64,000 nucleotides of DNA from Xenococcaceae cyanobacterium MO_167.B27 (GTDB lineage Bacteria > Cyanobacteriota > Cyanobacteriia > Cyanobacteriales > Xenococcaceae), in contig JASJCP010000005.1 of NCBI GenBank assembly GCA_030065935.1, forward strand, positions 29,237-93,236, written 5' to 3'. The notes under the pieces were generated by a model, which was not told the origin of the DNA, did no database searches, and saw nothing but the letters and a program-made list of their open reading frames with translations. Below are positions 26,463 to 35,366 of this stretch, piece after piece (position 1 is the stretch's first letter; each line of letters opens with the position of its first letter). Position numbers and translations under genes: made by a program.

Positions 26463-27108
26463 TTTTGTACCTTCTACCTGTATTTCTAGATTATAGAAAA
26501 AGCACAGAAAAGTTAAGCCAAATTCGTTCGGTTCAAGGCAGAAGCACGACGAAAATGCTTACTAGAAAAGGGTTTGAGCGAAATATCGAACCTTAAATCA
26601 ACTGAACGTAGCCTCAGATTGTACCATTTCTATTTAGACTTGCTACTTTCGTTCCCCATCTAATACCAATCCCCTACTTCCCCACTTCCCAATCTGTAGC
26701 TTGACTTTTCAGAATTGATATTACCTGATTTTTTCCGACTTTTTCCGACTTATCCAATCTTAAACCTGATAATTTTTTCTGTAAAACCCTGATTTTTCCC
26801 CATTGTTTTCTTAATGTTTTGCTGGAAACATAGTTGCTATAAAGAGAGTTGTCTTGAGTCAAAACAACCTCTTTGTGACCAGCAATTGTTTTTTTAAGAT
26901 TTCATCACATTAAACCCCTACACCGATTGGGTTTGATAATTCTTAACAAATCGCTTGACTGCTGGAACGAAGTCCTTTGTTTGGGATGATACCCAATGAA
27001 AAAGGCGAATATCTACAGTCGGGTCATTTTTTTGTAGGGTAACTGTAGATGCAAATGTATAAAGTCAGATTATTTATTTGAGTAGTAAGTTTTAGGAGCA
27101 ATTAAACT
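26463..27108. other. Intergenic with a dispersed 28-bp repeat
   Basis: No convincing gene. A 62-codon minus-strand frame (26674-26862) has no ribosome site and I do not credit it. A 28-bp stretch GTAGCTTGACTTTTCAGAAT... at 26696-26723 recurs with one mismatch at 35339-35366. The last 70 bp before 27109 probably hold the promoter of the next operon (AGGAG at about 27094). Confidence 0.45.
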
Positions 27109-27537
27109 ATGATTCCTGTATCTAATAAGCAAGAGTTGGAAGATTGTCTAGCTCAATGTATTGTGAGTGGCGGATTAAGGAATATTCTAGCCAAAGCAGG
27201 GATACCAGAAAGCGAACCCGCCAAACTTAACATCAAATGTGTTGATATTGATCTGGATGTAGTCAAAGATTATGAAATCCCTATGACAAGTCCCCAAGCT
27301 TCTGTTACTCCCACCGAAACTAATTGTGAACAGGAAATAAAAGATTTTCTTAATCAAGCCGAAACTGATCATGGTTTACTTAGTTTACTTAGTGCGCTAC
27401 CTAAATCTGATCCATTGCCTGACGGAACTACAAGAAGACATTTTGATTGGATTGTCGAGTCCTCGTCCGGCAGGATAAGAAGATGGAATCTTAAGACTTG
27501 TTGTGATCCCGTTACGTTAGTTTGTCGTGACTGTTGA
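27109..27537 (+). CDS. Uncharacterised 142-residue protein with cysteine-rich tail, coupled to TpsA
   Basis: 142 residues, soluble, no signal peptide seen. The C-terminus ends TCCDPVTLVCRDC, and the N-terminal region has two more Cys (ELEDCLAQCIVSGG). Unrecognised. The stop TGA overlaps the ATG of the haemagglutinin gene by one base (TGATG at 27535-27539), so the two are translationally coupled, implying a joint role. AGGAG precedes the ATG by about ten bases. The paired tail cysteines could bind metal or form disulfides, but this is a guess. Confidence 0.7.
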   Translation: MIPVSNKQELEDCLAQCIVSGGLRNILAKAGIPESEPAKLNIKCVDIDLDVVKDYEIPMTSPQASVTPTETNCEQEIKDFLNQAETDHGLLSLLSALPKSDPLPDGTTRRHFDWIVESSSGRIRRWNLKTCCDPVTLVCRDC

Positions 27538-29717
27538 TGGCTAAAAGCAATTATAGTTGTTTGATTAGGAACTTAGGATTAACATTCTCCTTAGCGATTG
27601 GGGGAGTGATAAATCCCACAGACGTGATTTTGTTCAATATCTCCCCTAAGAATAGTGTCTTGGCTCAGATCGTTCCCGATCAAACTTTAGGAGCAGAAAG
27701 TTCCGTCATTAACCCCAACGTTGATATTGAGGGGATTCCGAGCGACCAAATCGAGGGAGGGGCAATTCGGGGGACAAACTTATTTCATAGCTTTGAAGAA
27801 TTTAACGTTAGTGAAGGACAAGGTGCCTATTTCGTTAATCCTGCTGGCATTGAACATATTTTTAGCCGAGTAACAGGGAATAGCGTCTCTCAGATTCTCG
27901 GAAAGTTGGGTGTTTTAGGAAATGCCGACCTGTTTTTGATTAATCCTAACGGCATTGTTTTTGGTTCTCATGCTACCCTCGATCTCAAAGGTTCATTTCT
28001 AGCAACCACTGCCAATAGTCTAATCTTTGAAGATGGAACCCAATTCATTGCTACAGATACTTCTGCTCCTCCCTTACTAACTATAAGTATTCCGGCTGGT
28101 TTGCAATTTAGAGAAACGGCGGGTAGTATCCTCAATCAATCCCAAGTTCTGACACCAACATTAGGACTTGGACTTATAGTACAACCAGGTAAAACATTAG
28201 CTCTTGTTGGAGGCAAAATCACCATGCAAGGGGGCAATATCACAGTTCCTAGAGGACGTATTGAGCTAGGTAGTGTATCAGGAACTGGTCAAGTTCGTCT
28301 CCAAGAAATCGACTCAGGATGGGCTTTGAGCTATGAAGATGTCCAGAATTTTCAGGATATTGAACTTACTCAATCTCCAATGCCCAATGATGGACCATCA
28401 CTTGGACTATCACTCATAAGTACGACCAATAATATTGATGGACGCGGAGGCGGTAGTATTCAAGTACAAGGAAGGCGTATAATTCTCAAAAATGGTTCGC
28501 AGTTTTTCGGGAGTGGAGCAAATATAGTAGTGTATGCTTCAGATACAGTGCAAGTGTCTGGCAGTGGATCAGATTTTCCTAGTTCCATAGCAGGTACAGC
28601 ACCGCTTATTGGAAACCCAGGAAGTGTAGTCATTAATACTAAAAAGTTAATTGTCCAAGATAGAGGACGTGTAAACGTTCGCACTACTGGGTTTCAAACA
28701 GGAGATCAATTAAGAAATACTACAGTGTCAGCAGGAAATTTGATTGTCAATGCCTCTGAGTCTATAGAGCTAGATGGGAACACCGAAACTGGATTATTTT
28801 CCAGCACAAGCAGTTTTGGAGCAGCAGGAAACATAATCATTAATACTGGAAAATTGATTGTTCGGGATGGGGCAATCATATCAACAGAATCCACTGGAGT
28901 AGACGCTCTCGATCAACCTATAGCAACTGGGGCAGCAGGGAATATTGATATAACTGCTAATTCCCTGTCTCTAAACCAAGGCACTATAACTGCTGAAACG
29001 TCACAGAGTGAGGGAGAAGGCGCGAATATTATCTTCAAGATATCGGACTTGTTCAAAATAGAGAATGAAAGCCTGATCTCTGCAACAGCGAATGGTTCAG
29101 CCGATGGGGGAAATATCATTATTAATACTCCTTTACTTACTGTATTGCCCCCAACGGGAGATAACGGCAGCGACATCATTGCTAAAGCAGAAAGAGGAAA
29201 CGGCGGTATCATAGCCATTAGCTTTCAAGGTATTTCTGGTATTCAAGAACGCCAGGCAACGCCAGGAAATCAAACCAACGACCTTGATGCTAGTTCGGAA
29301 TTAGGAACAGATGGTGGGATTCTACTCAACCAAATCTTAGTTGATATACCAGAAACTGTTGTTATAGATCCCAATGCCCTCGTTGCTAACAATCCTTGTA
29401 AACGTGGTTCAGAAAGTGAATTTGTCATAACTGGACGAGGTGGCTTACCTCCCAGCGTTAACGAAGACCTCAGTAGTGAAGCAACTCAGGTGGGTTTAGT
29501 CGAACCAGCCCCGATGGAAAGCGGGGGAGCAATAGAGCAAGAGAGCAGGGAAGCAGAGGACAAAACTATTTCTCCCCCTTCAGTACCAACCCCAATTATT
29601 CCCGCCCGAGGATGGGTCTTTAATGAGAAAGGAGAGGTTGTGCTTGTTGCTTACGATCCTACTGTTACTGGCTCCCAACGCTTGCGAAAAAATGGAGAGG
29701 GGTGTACTAGTCCTTGA
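27537..29717 (+). CDS. Filamentous haemagglutinin-type TpsA exoprotein
   Basis: 726 residues from ATG 27537 (overlapping the previous stop). A signal-peptide-like start (LIRNLGLTFSLAIGGVI...SVLAQI) is followed by the two-partner-secretion domain (~45-175) with NLFHSFEEFNV, NPAGIEHIFSRVTG and the NPNGIVFG motif. A repetitive beta-helix region with GNIIINT/GKLIV motifs follows. The tail carries GRGGLPPSVNEDL and PARGWVFNEKGEVVLVAYDP, usual for cyanobacterial members of this family. It is exported through a TpsB outer-membrane pore, which is not in this window. Such proteins mediate adhesion or, when tailed with toxins, competition; no toxin tail is visible. Confidence 0.92.
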   Translation: MAKSNYSCLIRNLGLTFSLAIGGVINPTDVILFNISPKNSVLAQIVPDQTLGAESSVINPNVDIEGIPSDQIEGGAIRGTNLFHSFEEFNVSEGQGAYFVNPAGIEHIFSRVTGNSVSQILGKLGVLGNADLFLINPNGIVFGSHATLDLKGSFLATTANSLIFEDGTQFIATDTSAPPLLTISIPAGLQFRETAGSILNQSQVLTPTLGLGLIVQPGKTLALVGGKITMQGGNITVPRGRIELGSVSGTGQVRLQEIDSGWALSYEDVQNFQDIELTQSPMPNDGPSLGLSLISTTNNIDGRGGGSIQVQGRRIILKNGSQFFGSGANIVVYASDTVQVSGSGSDFPSSIAGTAPLIGNPGSVVINTKKLIVQDRGRVNVRTTGFQTGDQLRNTTVSAGNLIVNASESIELDGNTETGLFSSTSSFGAAGNIIINTGKLIVRDGAIISTESTGVDALDQPIATGAAGNIDITANSLSLNQGTITAETSQSEGEGANIIFKISDLFKIENESLISATANGSADGGNIIINTPLLTVLPPTGDNGSDIIAKAERGNGGIIAISFQGISGIQERQATPGNQTNDLDASSELGTDGGILLNQILVDIPETVVIDPNALVANNPCKRGSESEFVITGRGGLPPSVNEDLSSEATQVGLVEPAPMESGGAIEQESREAEDKTISPPSVPTPIIPARGWVFNEKGEVVLVAYDPTVTGSQRLRKNGEGCTSP

Positions 29718-30228
29718 AAATTGGTCAGAAAGCGGAGAATATAGGAATTTGTGACAATAACTATTATTTTTTAGCAGAGGAAGAAGCTTATACCAATTGG
29801 AAGAAAAAATGCAACAGATAAATGTAGGGCGGGGCATCGTCTACCCTACCTTTGGATTGAATTTATCTGTAACTGATATCTTGCACCTTGAAGCCATACC
29901 GCCTAAAACTGAAGTTTCGCAGCTTATATAATAAGTCTATTAAAATAGACTATAAATGTTATTAAAACTACATAAGAGTCCTCTTGAGAGGACTTGAGGT
30001 ATTAGCCAAGAAATTTATTTCTTGGTGATTTATCTTTTACTTCCGAGAATTACCATAATATCAAATCACTTTAACTATGCAATAGATCAATCACCGTGTC
30101 TCCGCGTCCTGAGCGTCCCCCCGTCAATCATCTCTAGCAAGCTTAAAGGGAAATCATATAACTTATTGCCATAGCAAATTTTCTGAGCTATAAACGACTA
30201 AGTGCTATCTCTTCTCAGTAAAATTACT
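29718..30228. other. Intergenic region with a series of hairpins
   Basis: A loose stem around 29822-29850 (GTAGGG/CCCTAC) is followed by three near-perfect palindromes within 92 bp: AGTCTAT-taaa-ATAGACT (29934-29951), AGTCCTCT-tg-AGAGGACT (29977-29994) and CCAAGAAA-ttta-TTTCTTGG (30006-30025). None has a clear T-run on the plus strand. They may end the tpsA transcript, act as operators for the exosortase operon, or form a small RNA. Confidence 0.55.
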
Positions 30229-30999
30229 ATGCTTAAGTATTATTTATGGAAACTTCGTAAAGACCTTAAATTTCAACCTAAAACATCTACTAAAGCTAAA
30301 ATACTGAACGCAATAGTTGAACAAAAATCATCAAAAATAATCAACTTAGTTGGCTATACGATTTTATTTTTAGTTTTACTAGACTATACAGCTTTATTGA
30401 TTGCTCCCAAGTTTTTTAATCCAGTTTGGGGATGGGAAACCGCAGGTAAACTAGTAGAAACAGTCTGGGCTCCCTTACTAGGGTTTTTATGTATTTTCTA
30501 TCGTCGCGATCAAGATTTAATCAAGCCTAGAGAACTAACTTTTTTATCATTACTTTCTTGGTTGGCACTGATTTTAGGTACTATATATCTTTTAATTGCT
30601 CCTGTACTTATTGGTAATGCTTTTAGGATTAATCGCAGTCAGAAAGCCCAAGTAACAAATCAAATCAATCAGCAAAAAACTCAAGTTCAGCAATATAGTC
30701 AAAAACTAGATCAAGTAAGTAAAGAACAGCTAAATAATTTACTGCAAGCTTATCAACAACAAGCACCAGATATAGCAATTTCTTCTTCTGGGCAACTCAA
30801 AGAAAACTTACTTAATCAAATTAAACAGAGACAACAAACAGCCCAAAAACAACTACAAAATAATTTTAGTCAGCAAAAAATAAATCTGATTAAAACAACT
30901 TTTAAATGGTTAATCGGTGCAATTATTTCTGGTGTATCTTTTATCTTGATTTGGAGCTATACACAGTGGGCTAGAGTTTTACATTTTAGCAATCATTAA
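30229..30999 (+). CDS. HpsJ-like membrane protein with coiled coil
   Basis: 256 residues from ATG 30229 (an in-frame GTG at 30202 is possible). About three hydrophobic helices (VGYTILFLVLLDYTALLIA; VWAPLLGFLCIF; LTFLSLLSWLALILGTIYLL), then a long Gln-rich coiled coil (~140-220), then a final helix (WLIGAIISGVSFILIW). This layout matches the HpsJ family as I recall it, which occurs near cyanoexosortases and in hormogonium polysaccharide loci. The cyanoexosortase gene follows after 180 bp on the same strand, in line with a role in export or envelope assembly. Family assignment moderate. Confidence 0.6.
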   Translation: MLKYYLWKLRKDLKFQPKTSTKAKILNAIVEQKSSKIINLVGYTILFLVLLDYTALLIAPKFFNPVWGWETAGKLVETVWAPLLGFLCIFYRRDQDLIKPRELTFLSLLSWLALILGTIYLLIAPVLIGNAFRINRSQKAQVTNQINQQKTQVQQYSQKLDQVSKEQLNNLLQAYQQQAPDIAISSSGQLKENLLNQIKQRQQTAQKQLQNNFSQQKINLIKTTFKWLIGAIISGVSFILIWSYTQWARVLHFSNH

Positions 31000-31178
31000 C
31001 TAGTAAATTGCTTAATCTTTTAGTCGCCAGCAGATAAGTGGAGATGAGGTAAAAAGATTTGTAGCAATTGATTGCAGAATTAGTATAACAATCAACAACC
31101 ACTAACCACTAACAATTAACATAATAAATTTATCTTTTGTAATTGAACCAGGATATCCTCAAATATAAATGCTAGAAA

Positions 31179-32027
31179 ATGATCCAGTTACCAAGCAAAA
31201 CTCAATTACAATCTCATAGCTTCTGGTTATTAACTATAGCTAGCTTATTAATCACTTTAAATTGGCATTTAACTAAATACAACTCTGTATATTTAATGTT
31301 TTGGTGTGCAGCATTATCTATCACCTGGCGTAACAGAAAAAATCACGATTTTAACAGCAATATTTTATCTAGTACTTTTGGTCTATTTCTAATTAATTTG
31401 CTATTGATAAGATGTATTTTATCCGACAATAGTAATGATGTCTTAGCTCGTACTTATCCCTTAATTTCTCTTTTAGGAATTTGTCTGCTCGCTAGTACAA
31501 TTACTCGGATTCATCACTATTGGCGAGAAATTATAATTGTTAGCTTAACTAGCATTCCTTTCGAGCATCTGTTTTCCTGGTTATCTCCCACTCAAACCAT
31601 GTCCATTTTCGATGCTAAAGTATCGAGACTTATGCTTTGGTATCTTGGTTTTGATGTTTATCAAACAGATAATTTTGTCTTTCTACCTACAGGCTCAATT
31701 GAAATTGGAGGTTCTTGCTCCAGCTTTGATTTATTATGGTTAATGTGGCAATTTTGTCTAGTGATTTATTTGTGTTTTAGTCTAAAAAAATATCAAAAAA
31801 TACTGTTAGGATTTTGGGCTACTGTAATTGCATTAGTTGTTAATGGAGTGCGTCTGTGCTTGATGGCTCTTTTAGTTGCTAATAATCATCTCTTAGCTTT
31901 TGAATATTGGCATGGTAGCAGTGGAGCAGAAATATTTACTACCATTGCCATCTTACTTTTTGCTTTAGCTTACTGGTTATTAACGAGAGATAGAAATAAA
32001 GATTTAAGTAAATTATATGAATCATAA
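31179..32027 (+). CDS. Cyanoexosortase (exosortase-family transpeptidase)
   Basis: 282 residues, multi-pass membrane protein. The catalytic triad of exosortases is visible: Cys in IGGSCSSFD (~179), Arg in VNGVRLCLM (~223) and His in YWHGSSG (~243). Exosortases are thought to cleave the PEP-CTERM tail of exported proteins and pass them on to the cell surface. The downstream gene overlaps by 11 bp and is the usual partner. From length and partner I infer the cyanoexosortase A type. No PEP-CTERM substrate gene is present in this window. Confidence 0.88.
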   Translation: MIQLPSKTQLQSHSFWLLTIASLLITLNWHLTKYNSVYLMFWCAALSITWRNRKNHDFNSNILSSTFGLFLINLLLIRCILSDNSNDVLARTYPLISLLGICLLASTITRIHHYWREIIIVSLTSIPFEHLFSWLSPTQTMSIFDAKVSRLMLWYLGFDVYQTDNFVFLPTGSIEIGGSCSSFDLLWLMWQFCLVIYLCFSLKKYQKILLGFWATVIALVVNGVRLCLMALLVANNHLLAFEYWHGSSGAEIFTTIAILLFALAYWLLTRDRNKDLSKLYES

Positions 32028-32640
32028 ATATTGGCAACAAGCCAGACTCCTAATTTTAGGCTGTTGTAGCTTAGGTATTTTTCTGACTCTAGGAATTAAA
32101 TTATTAGCTAAACCTTCTGTCTATAAGTTTCCTGAAAATTTAACTTTAGATAAATGGGAATCAATCAGCACTGACAAGATTAAGTACTATGGTGAAAACT
32201 TGCAAGGAAAACGCTATCAACCAGAATCATCTGCTAATAGTCTTACTATAAAAGTATATTATATTCCTAATAATAACAAAGGAAATAAAAGCTTAATTCA
32301 GCAATACCGAGAACTAGAATCTTATCCTGAAAATATAGCTATTATTAAACATAACAATCTTGGTTATTACGGCTTATTTACTGAAGATAATCATACCTCA
32401 CTTACTAGCTGTATTCATCCTCAAGGAAAAACCGCTTTTACTTCGCAACAGTTTGCTAACCTTGCTAACCAAAATCTTAAAAGTAATCTGCTACCTTGGA
32501 TATTAGGTGTATCAGATTTGAGGGACTGGAGTTGTTTTTGGGTAAATATATCTGTCTCTCTCGAAAACATCACTGAAGAGGAAGCTTATACTATTCTACA
32601 AAAACAGCTACTTACTCTAGTTTCAGACATTACTCAATAA
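32017..32640 (+). CDS. Cyanoexosortase system-associated (EpsI-like) protein
   Basis: 207 residues. An N-terminal membrane anchor (ARLLILGCCSLGIFLTLGIKLL) is followed by a periplasmic domain with LTLDKWESIS, KRYQPES, and single Cys residues near TSCIHPQGK and DWSCFWVNIS. The pattern resembles EpsI-type proteins fused to or beside exosortases. The start overlaps the exosortase stop by 11 bp, indicating translational coupling. Confidence 0.8.
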   Translation: MNHKYWQQARLLILGCCSLGIFLTLGIKLLAKPSVYKFPENLTLDKWESISTDKIKYYGENLQGKRYQPESSANSLTIKVYYIPNNNKGNKSLIQQYRELESYPENIAIIKHNNLGYYGLFTEDNHTSLTSCIHPQGKTAFTSQQFANLANQNLKSNLLPWILGVSDLRDWSCFWVNISVSLENITEEEAYTILQKQLLTLVSDITQ

Positions 32641-32798
32641 AGCCCTATTGTTGGCGATCGCTAGAAAGTTAATTCTCTCCTAAGCACAGTGTACCAAATC
32701 CTCTAACTAATGAAGGATTAGCAGCTTGGAAAGAGCGATCGCACATAGTAAACTATGCTTTATCCTCACCTGAATCGAGCCAAATATTGAAGCGAAAA

Positions 32799-33146
32799 TT
32801 AACTTTCAGATTGAGAAATAATTTTTTTGATGTCTTCTGGTGCAATATCTGCTTGTTCAGATTTAGTGTAAATTGTTAGCAAAATAATACTTGTTGCTGT
32901 TTGGCAATAGTATATTAAACGATAGCCTCCGCTTTTTCCTTTAGTAACATCGCTATTTTTAACCTGTAGTTTGAAAACTGAGTAATCTATGCCAGATATT
33001 TTATCCCCTGGTAATTCTCCATTTTGCAATTGTTTAATTACTGGTTCAACATCTTAGCGAATGCTGCGATATTTTTTACCCAGAGTTTTAATATTTCGTT
33101 TGAATGTGGGTGAAGCCTCAACTTTTACAAAAGGGCGATCGGTCAT
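32799..33146 (-). pseudogene. RelE/ParE-type toxin interrupted by in-frame stop
   Basis: From ATG 33146 the frame reads TDRPFVKVEASPTFKRNIKT then LGKKYRSIR, meets TAA at 33054-33056 (codon 31), and continues in the same frame through VEPVIKQLQNGELPGD, KLQVKNSDVTKGKSGGYRLIYY to IKKIISQSES. The two parts together make a normal ~115-residue RelE-superfamily toxin. A TTG at 33029 could restart translation of a 76-residue C-terminal piece, which lacks the first helices. The antitoxin upstream is intact, so toxin loss is tolerated. Confidence 0.8.
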
Positions 33147-33149
33147 TTT

Positions 33150-33329
33150 TTAATCTTCCCAAAGTTGCTCGACAGGTATTGTATCGCCGTTTTTTGCTTC
33201 TTGCCATGCTTGACGAAAATCGTTTAATATTTCTTCTTTTGTTTGATGAGTTTCTTCTATTTCAGTTTCTTCGGGAATTAAAACAATTACTTCTACTGTA
33301 GAATAACAATAAAGTTGGTAACTTAACAT
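33150..33329 (-). CDS. Antitoxin paired with the broken toxin
   Basis: 59 residues from ATG 33329; the reading frame also extends upstream to 33458 but that extension is hydrophobic, made largely of repeat DNA, and unlikely to be used. The core VEVIVLIPEETEIEETHQTK then EEILNDFRQAWQEAKNGDTIP is typical of small acidic antitoxins. Its stop is 3 bp from the toxin ATG. The first codons (MLSYQLYC) lie inside one of three direct repeats, so the start may be a secondary creation. Confidence 0.7.
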   Translation of the reverse strand: MLSYQLYCYSTVEVIVLIPEETEIEETHQTKEEILNDFRQAWQEAKNGDTIPVEQLWED

Positions 33330-33445
33330 ACTTGAAACTATTATTCTGTCGTTAACTAAATTTGACTTTTGTAAAATAAAGTTGGTAACTAGAAAAATTG
33401 TAACTAAAATTAAAGCTGAAATTAGTGACAATAAAGTTGGTAACT
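33308..33445. repeat. Three direct repeats of AATAAAGTTGGTAACT at the antitoxin promoter
   Basis: Identical 16-mers at 33308-33323, 33375-33390 and 33430-33445. The first overlaps the start of the antitoxin gene; the others lie in its upstream region. Either binding sites for the toxin-antitoxin repressor or remains of a small repeat expansion. Confidence 0.65.
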
Positions 33446-34045
33446 TTTTTAAAAGCAAAGCAAGATCAGGCTTTTAGAGTATTATCTTTCATAATCATTA
33501 TTCTTGAAGAGTGCATAACACTACTCAAGGATATCCTAACTAATAACTGTAACTTAATAATAAAGACAGATACAATTAATCTCTCTTTATTAAGAGCTTG
33601 ATTAAAAGATTGAATATCTGATGTTGTACTTTCCTTAGTATCGACAGTTAAACAAATCGACCTTCGGTTGAAAATTTCAGGAGCGCAATGGAATGCGGAC
33701 AATGTGCCACAAGTTTTAAAACATCGGTGTGCTTATCTCAATAATGCTTTTTGAGTATCAGGAGTATTTTTGTTCTTAAGAAATAGAAACTAATATTAAT
33801 TGAGGTCAGAAAGGAAGTAAAAAAAAAGGGCGCAAAGGGAGCTTTTAAACAAAATTAATAAGTTTAATTTTCTATAATTATCTGCATCTACAATGTCCAC
33901 AATATTTCTGAAAATGAACATTTATATATATCTTATAGCAATATCCATCAAGTAATTCAATCGCCTTTATGAAGTCATTTTCAGCCCTTGTTAACTACCC
34001 TGCTAATAGGTAATCTAAAAGTAGAGCAATAATCGGGAGACGGAA
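33446..34045. other. Intergenic with dispersed repeat
   Basis: No credible gene; minus-strand 78-codon and plus-strand short frames are unsupported, though one plus-strand stretch (33680-33754, AQWNADNVPQVLKHRCAYLN) reads like a protein tail of unknown origin. At 33841-33873 lies GCTTTTAAACAAAATTAATA, one of three related dispersed copies. Confidence 0.4.
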
Positions 34046-34588
34046 GTGGCAATTTCAAATTTAGATACACACGATATTTTTGTGATTGTACATTTGGCAG
34101 GAATTTTATCTGCTTGGTTGGGGGCAACATTAGTTTGGCAATTTCTTGCAACTCGTAAACAAAAGCGTCAACAATTAATCAGAAATTTCAAATATTTAAC
34201 TAAATCCACAAGCTCAGTGGTAACAGTAGCGGATTTAGTCTTTGAAACAGGCTATTCTCCCAAGGAATGTCAGAAATTCTTAAATAAACTAGCAATTGAA
34301 TTAGATGCTGATATTGATTATACTGAATCAGGAAAGCTCTACTATAAGTTTCCTGTTACAAGTAATCTAGGACTTAAGGAAGAAGAAAAATATAAAAAAC
34401 TTGTTAGATGGACTGAGTTTTGTGCCAATCATAATAACGGAATAGTGACTGCGGTGGATTTATCCCTAAAAGCTGAAGTATCTCCTAAAGAGTGCAAAAA
34501 GTTTCTTGATGATTTTATCGCAGAAGTCAGAGGGGAAATTGAGTGTACAGAAAAAGGACAGTTTTTATTATCAACTCCCTACAGCTAA
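34046..34588 (+). CDS. Membrane-anchored protein with duplicated winged-helix-like domain
   Basis: 180 residues, GTG start with GGGAG upstream. An N-terminal membrane helix (FVIVHLAGILSAWLGATLVW, ~11-30) is followed by a basic stretch (RKQKRQQLIRN) and two copies of a ~60-residue unit. Each has T(V/A)xDLxxxxxxSPKECxKFL then a charged DI(D/E)YTE(S/K)G hairpin (about 58-106 and 131-178). The pattern of helices then wing suggests tandem winged-helix domains facing the cytoplasm. The anchor and basic stretch resemble those of the 63-residue protein at 63122-63313. Function unknown. Confidence 0.65.
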   Translation: MAISNLDTHDIFVIVHLAGILSAWLGATLVWQFLATRKQKRQQLIRNFKYLTKSTSSVVTVADLVFETGYSPKECQKFLNKLAIELDADIDYTESGKLYYKFPVTSNLGLKEEEKYKKLVRWTEFCANHNNGIVTAVDLSLKAEVSPKECKKFLDDFIAEVRGEIECTEKGQFLLSTPYS

Positions 34589-35061
34589 AAATATAGAACT
34601 TAATAAAATAAATCGTAGCAACAAACTATAAGGAAACAAAATTAAGGGCATGAAGGAGGCTGTTAAACAAAATTAATAATTTTGAATTTCTAGTCCTAGA
34701 TCTGATAAGCCCCTTTTCACCAATGATTTTTTTCTCTCTCGTCAATTGAACAGTAATTTTAATAGCTGACAAATTCTTGGTCACTATTGTTTCAGTTTTC
34801 ATTAAAAAGTGCAATATCTCCTTACTGAGATACCTTAAATGTTAAAATTAATCGCAAGGTATTTATTGACTTTTATTAATAAAAATACTGACTATTAAGT
34901 CTTGCTTTTTTAAATTACTGAGTATAAACTTGATGTCAGCAAGGGAATTAATAAGTTAGCTTGCTACGATTAATTGAACCGAAAAAACTGTATTAATTAG
35001 GAATAAATCAACCTGATTTATATTAGGCGAAACCAATAACTAGTGGTGAGCATCAGTAGTT
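34589..35061. other. Intergenic, AT-rich
   Basis: Contains another dispersed copy, GTTAAACAAAATTAATAAT, at 34662-34680. No gene supported. Confidence 0.35.
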
Positions 35062-35292
35062 CTAATAGTGACTTAGAGTAACTTTGTGTTGATAAATGCG
35101 TTGGTGAGGATCGCCGACGATAAATAAATCATTTTTTCCTTCTGGAATCATTGCCCGTAGCAAAGAAAAGGCTTCTGTACCCATATCTTGAGCTTCATCT
35201 ACAATGACTGCTTTAAAAGGTAAGATTTCTCCCTGCTTATTTTTTAGTTTAACTGCATAAAGAACAGGTAAAATCTTCCTTTCTTTTTTTTT
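35062..35292 (-). pseudogene. UvrD/Rep-type helicase fragment
   Basis: An open minus-strand frame without start reads ILPVLYAVKLKNKQGEILPF, then the Walker B motif AVIVDEAQDMG, then LLRAMIPEGKNDLFIVGDPHQRIY, to TAG at 35062-35064. These are motif II and motif III (GDxxQxIY) of superfamily 1A helicases. N- and C-terminal parts are absent nearby, so it is a relic of about 75 codons. It lies directly upstream of the GTPase cassette and may mark a former insertion or deletion boundary. Confidence 0.8.
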
Positions 35293-35338
35293 ATACCATT
35301 TCGATTTACACTTGCTACAAATGGGGGGACGGTAATAT

Positions 35339-35366
35339 GTAGCTTGACTTTTCAGAATTGGTATTA
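35339..35366. repeat. Second copy of a 28-bp dispersed repeat
   Basis: GTAGCTTGACTTTTCAGAAT continuing TGGTATTA; 27 of 28 bases equal 26696-26723. Confidence 0.6.

Noticed and set aside
26674..26862. 62-residue minus-strand frame
   Set aside because: No ribosome site or family; overlaps a dispersed repeat.
33330..33458. N-terminal hydrophobic extension of the antitoxin
   Set aside because: The extension is built from the repeated 16-mers and would put a membrane helix on a cytoplasmic antitoxin; the ATG at 33329 is preferred.
33466..33702. 78-residue minus-strand frame
   Set aside because: No ribosome site, low-complexity hydrophobic product, AT-rich region with several relics.
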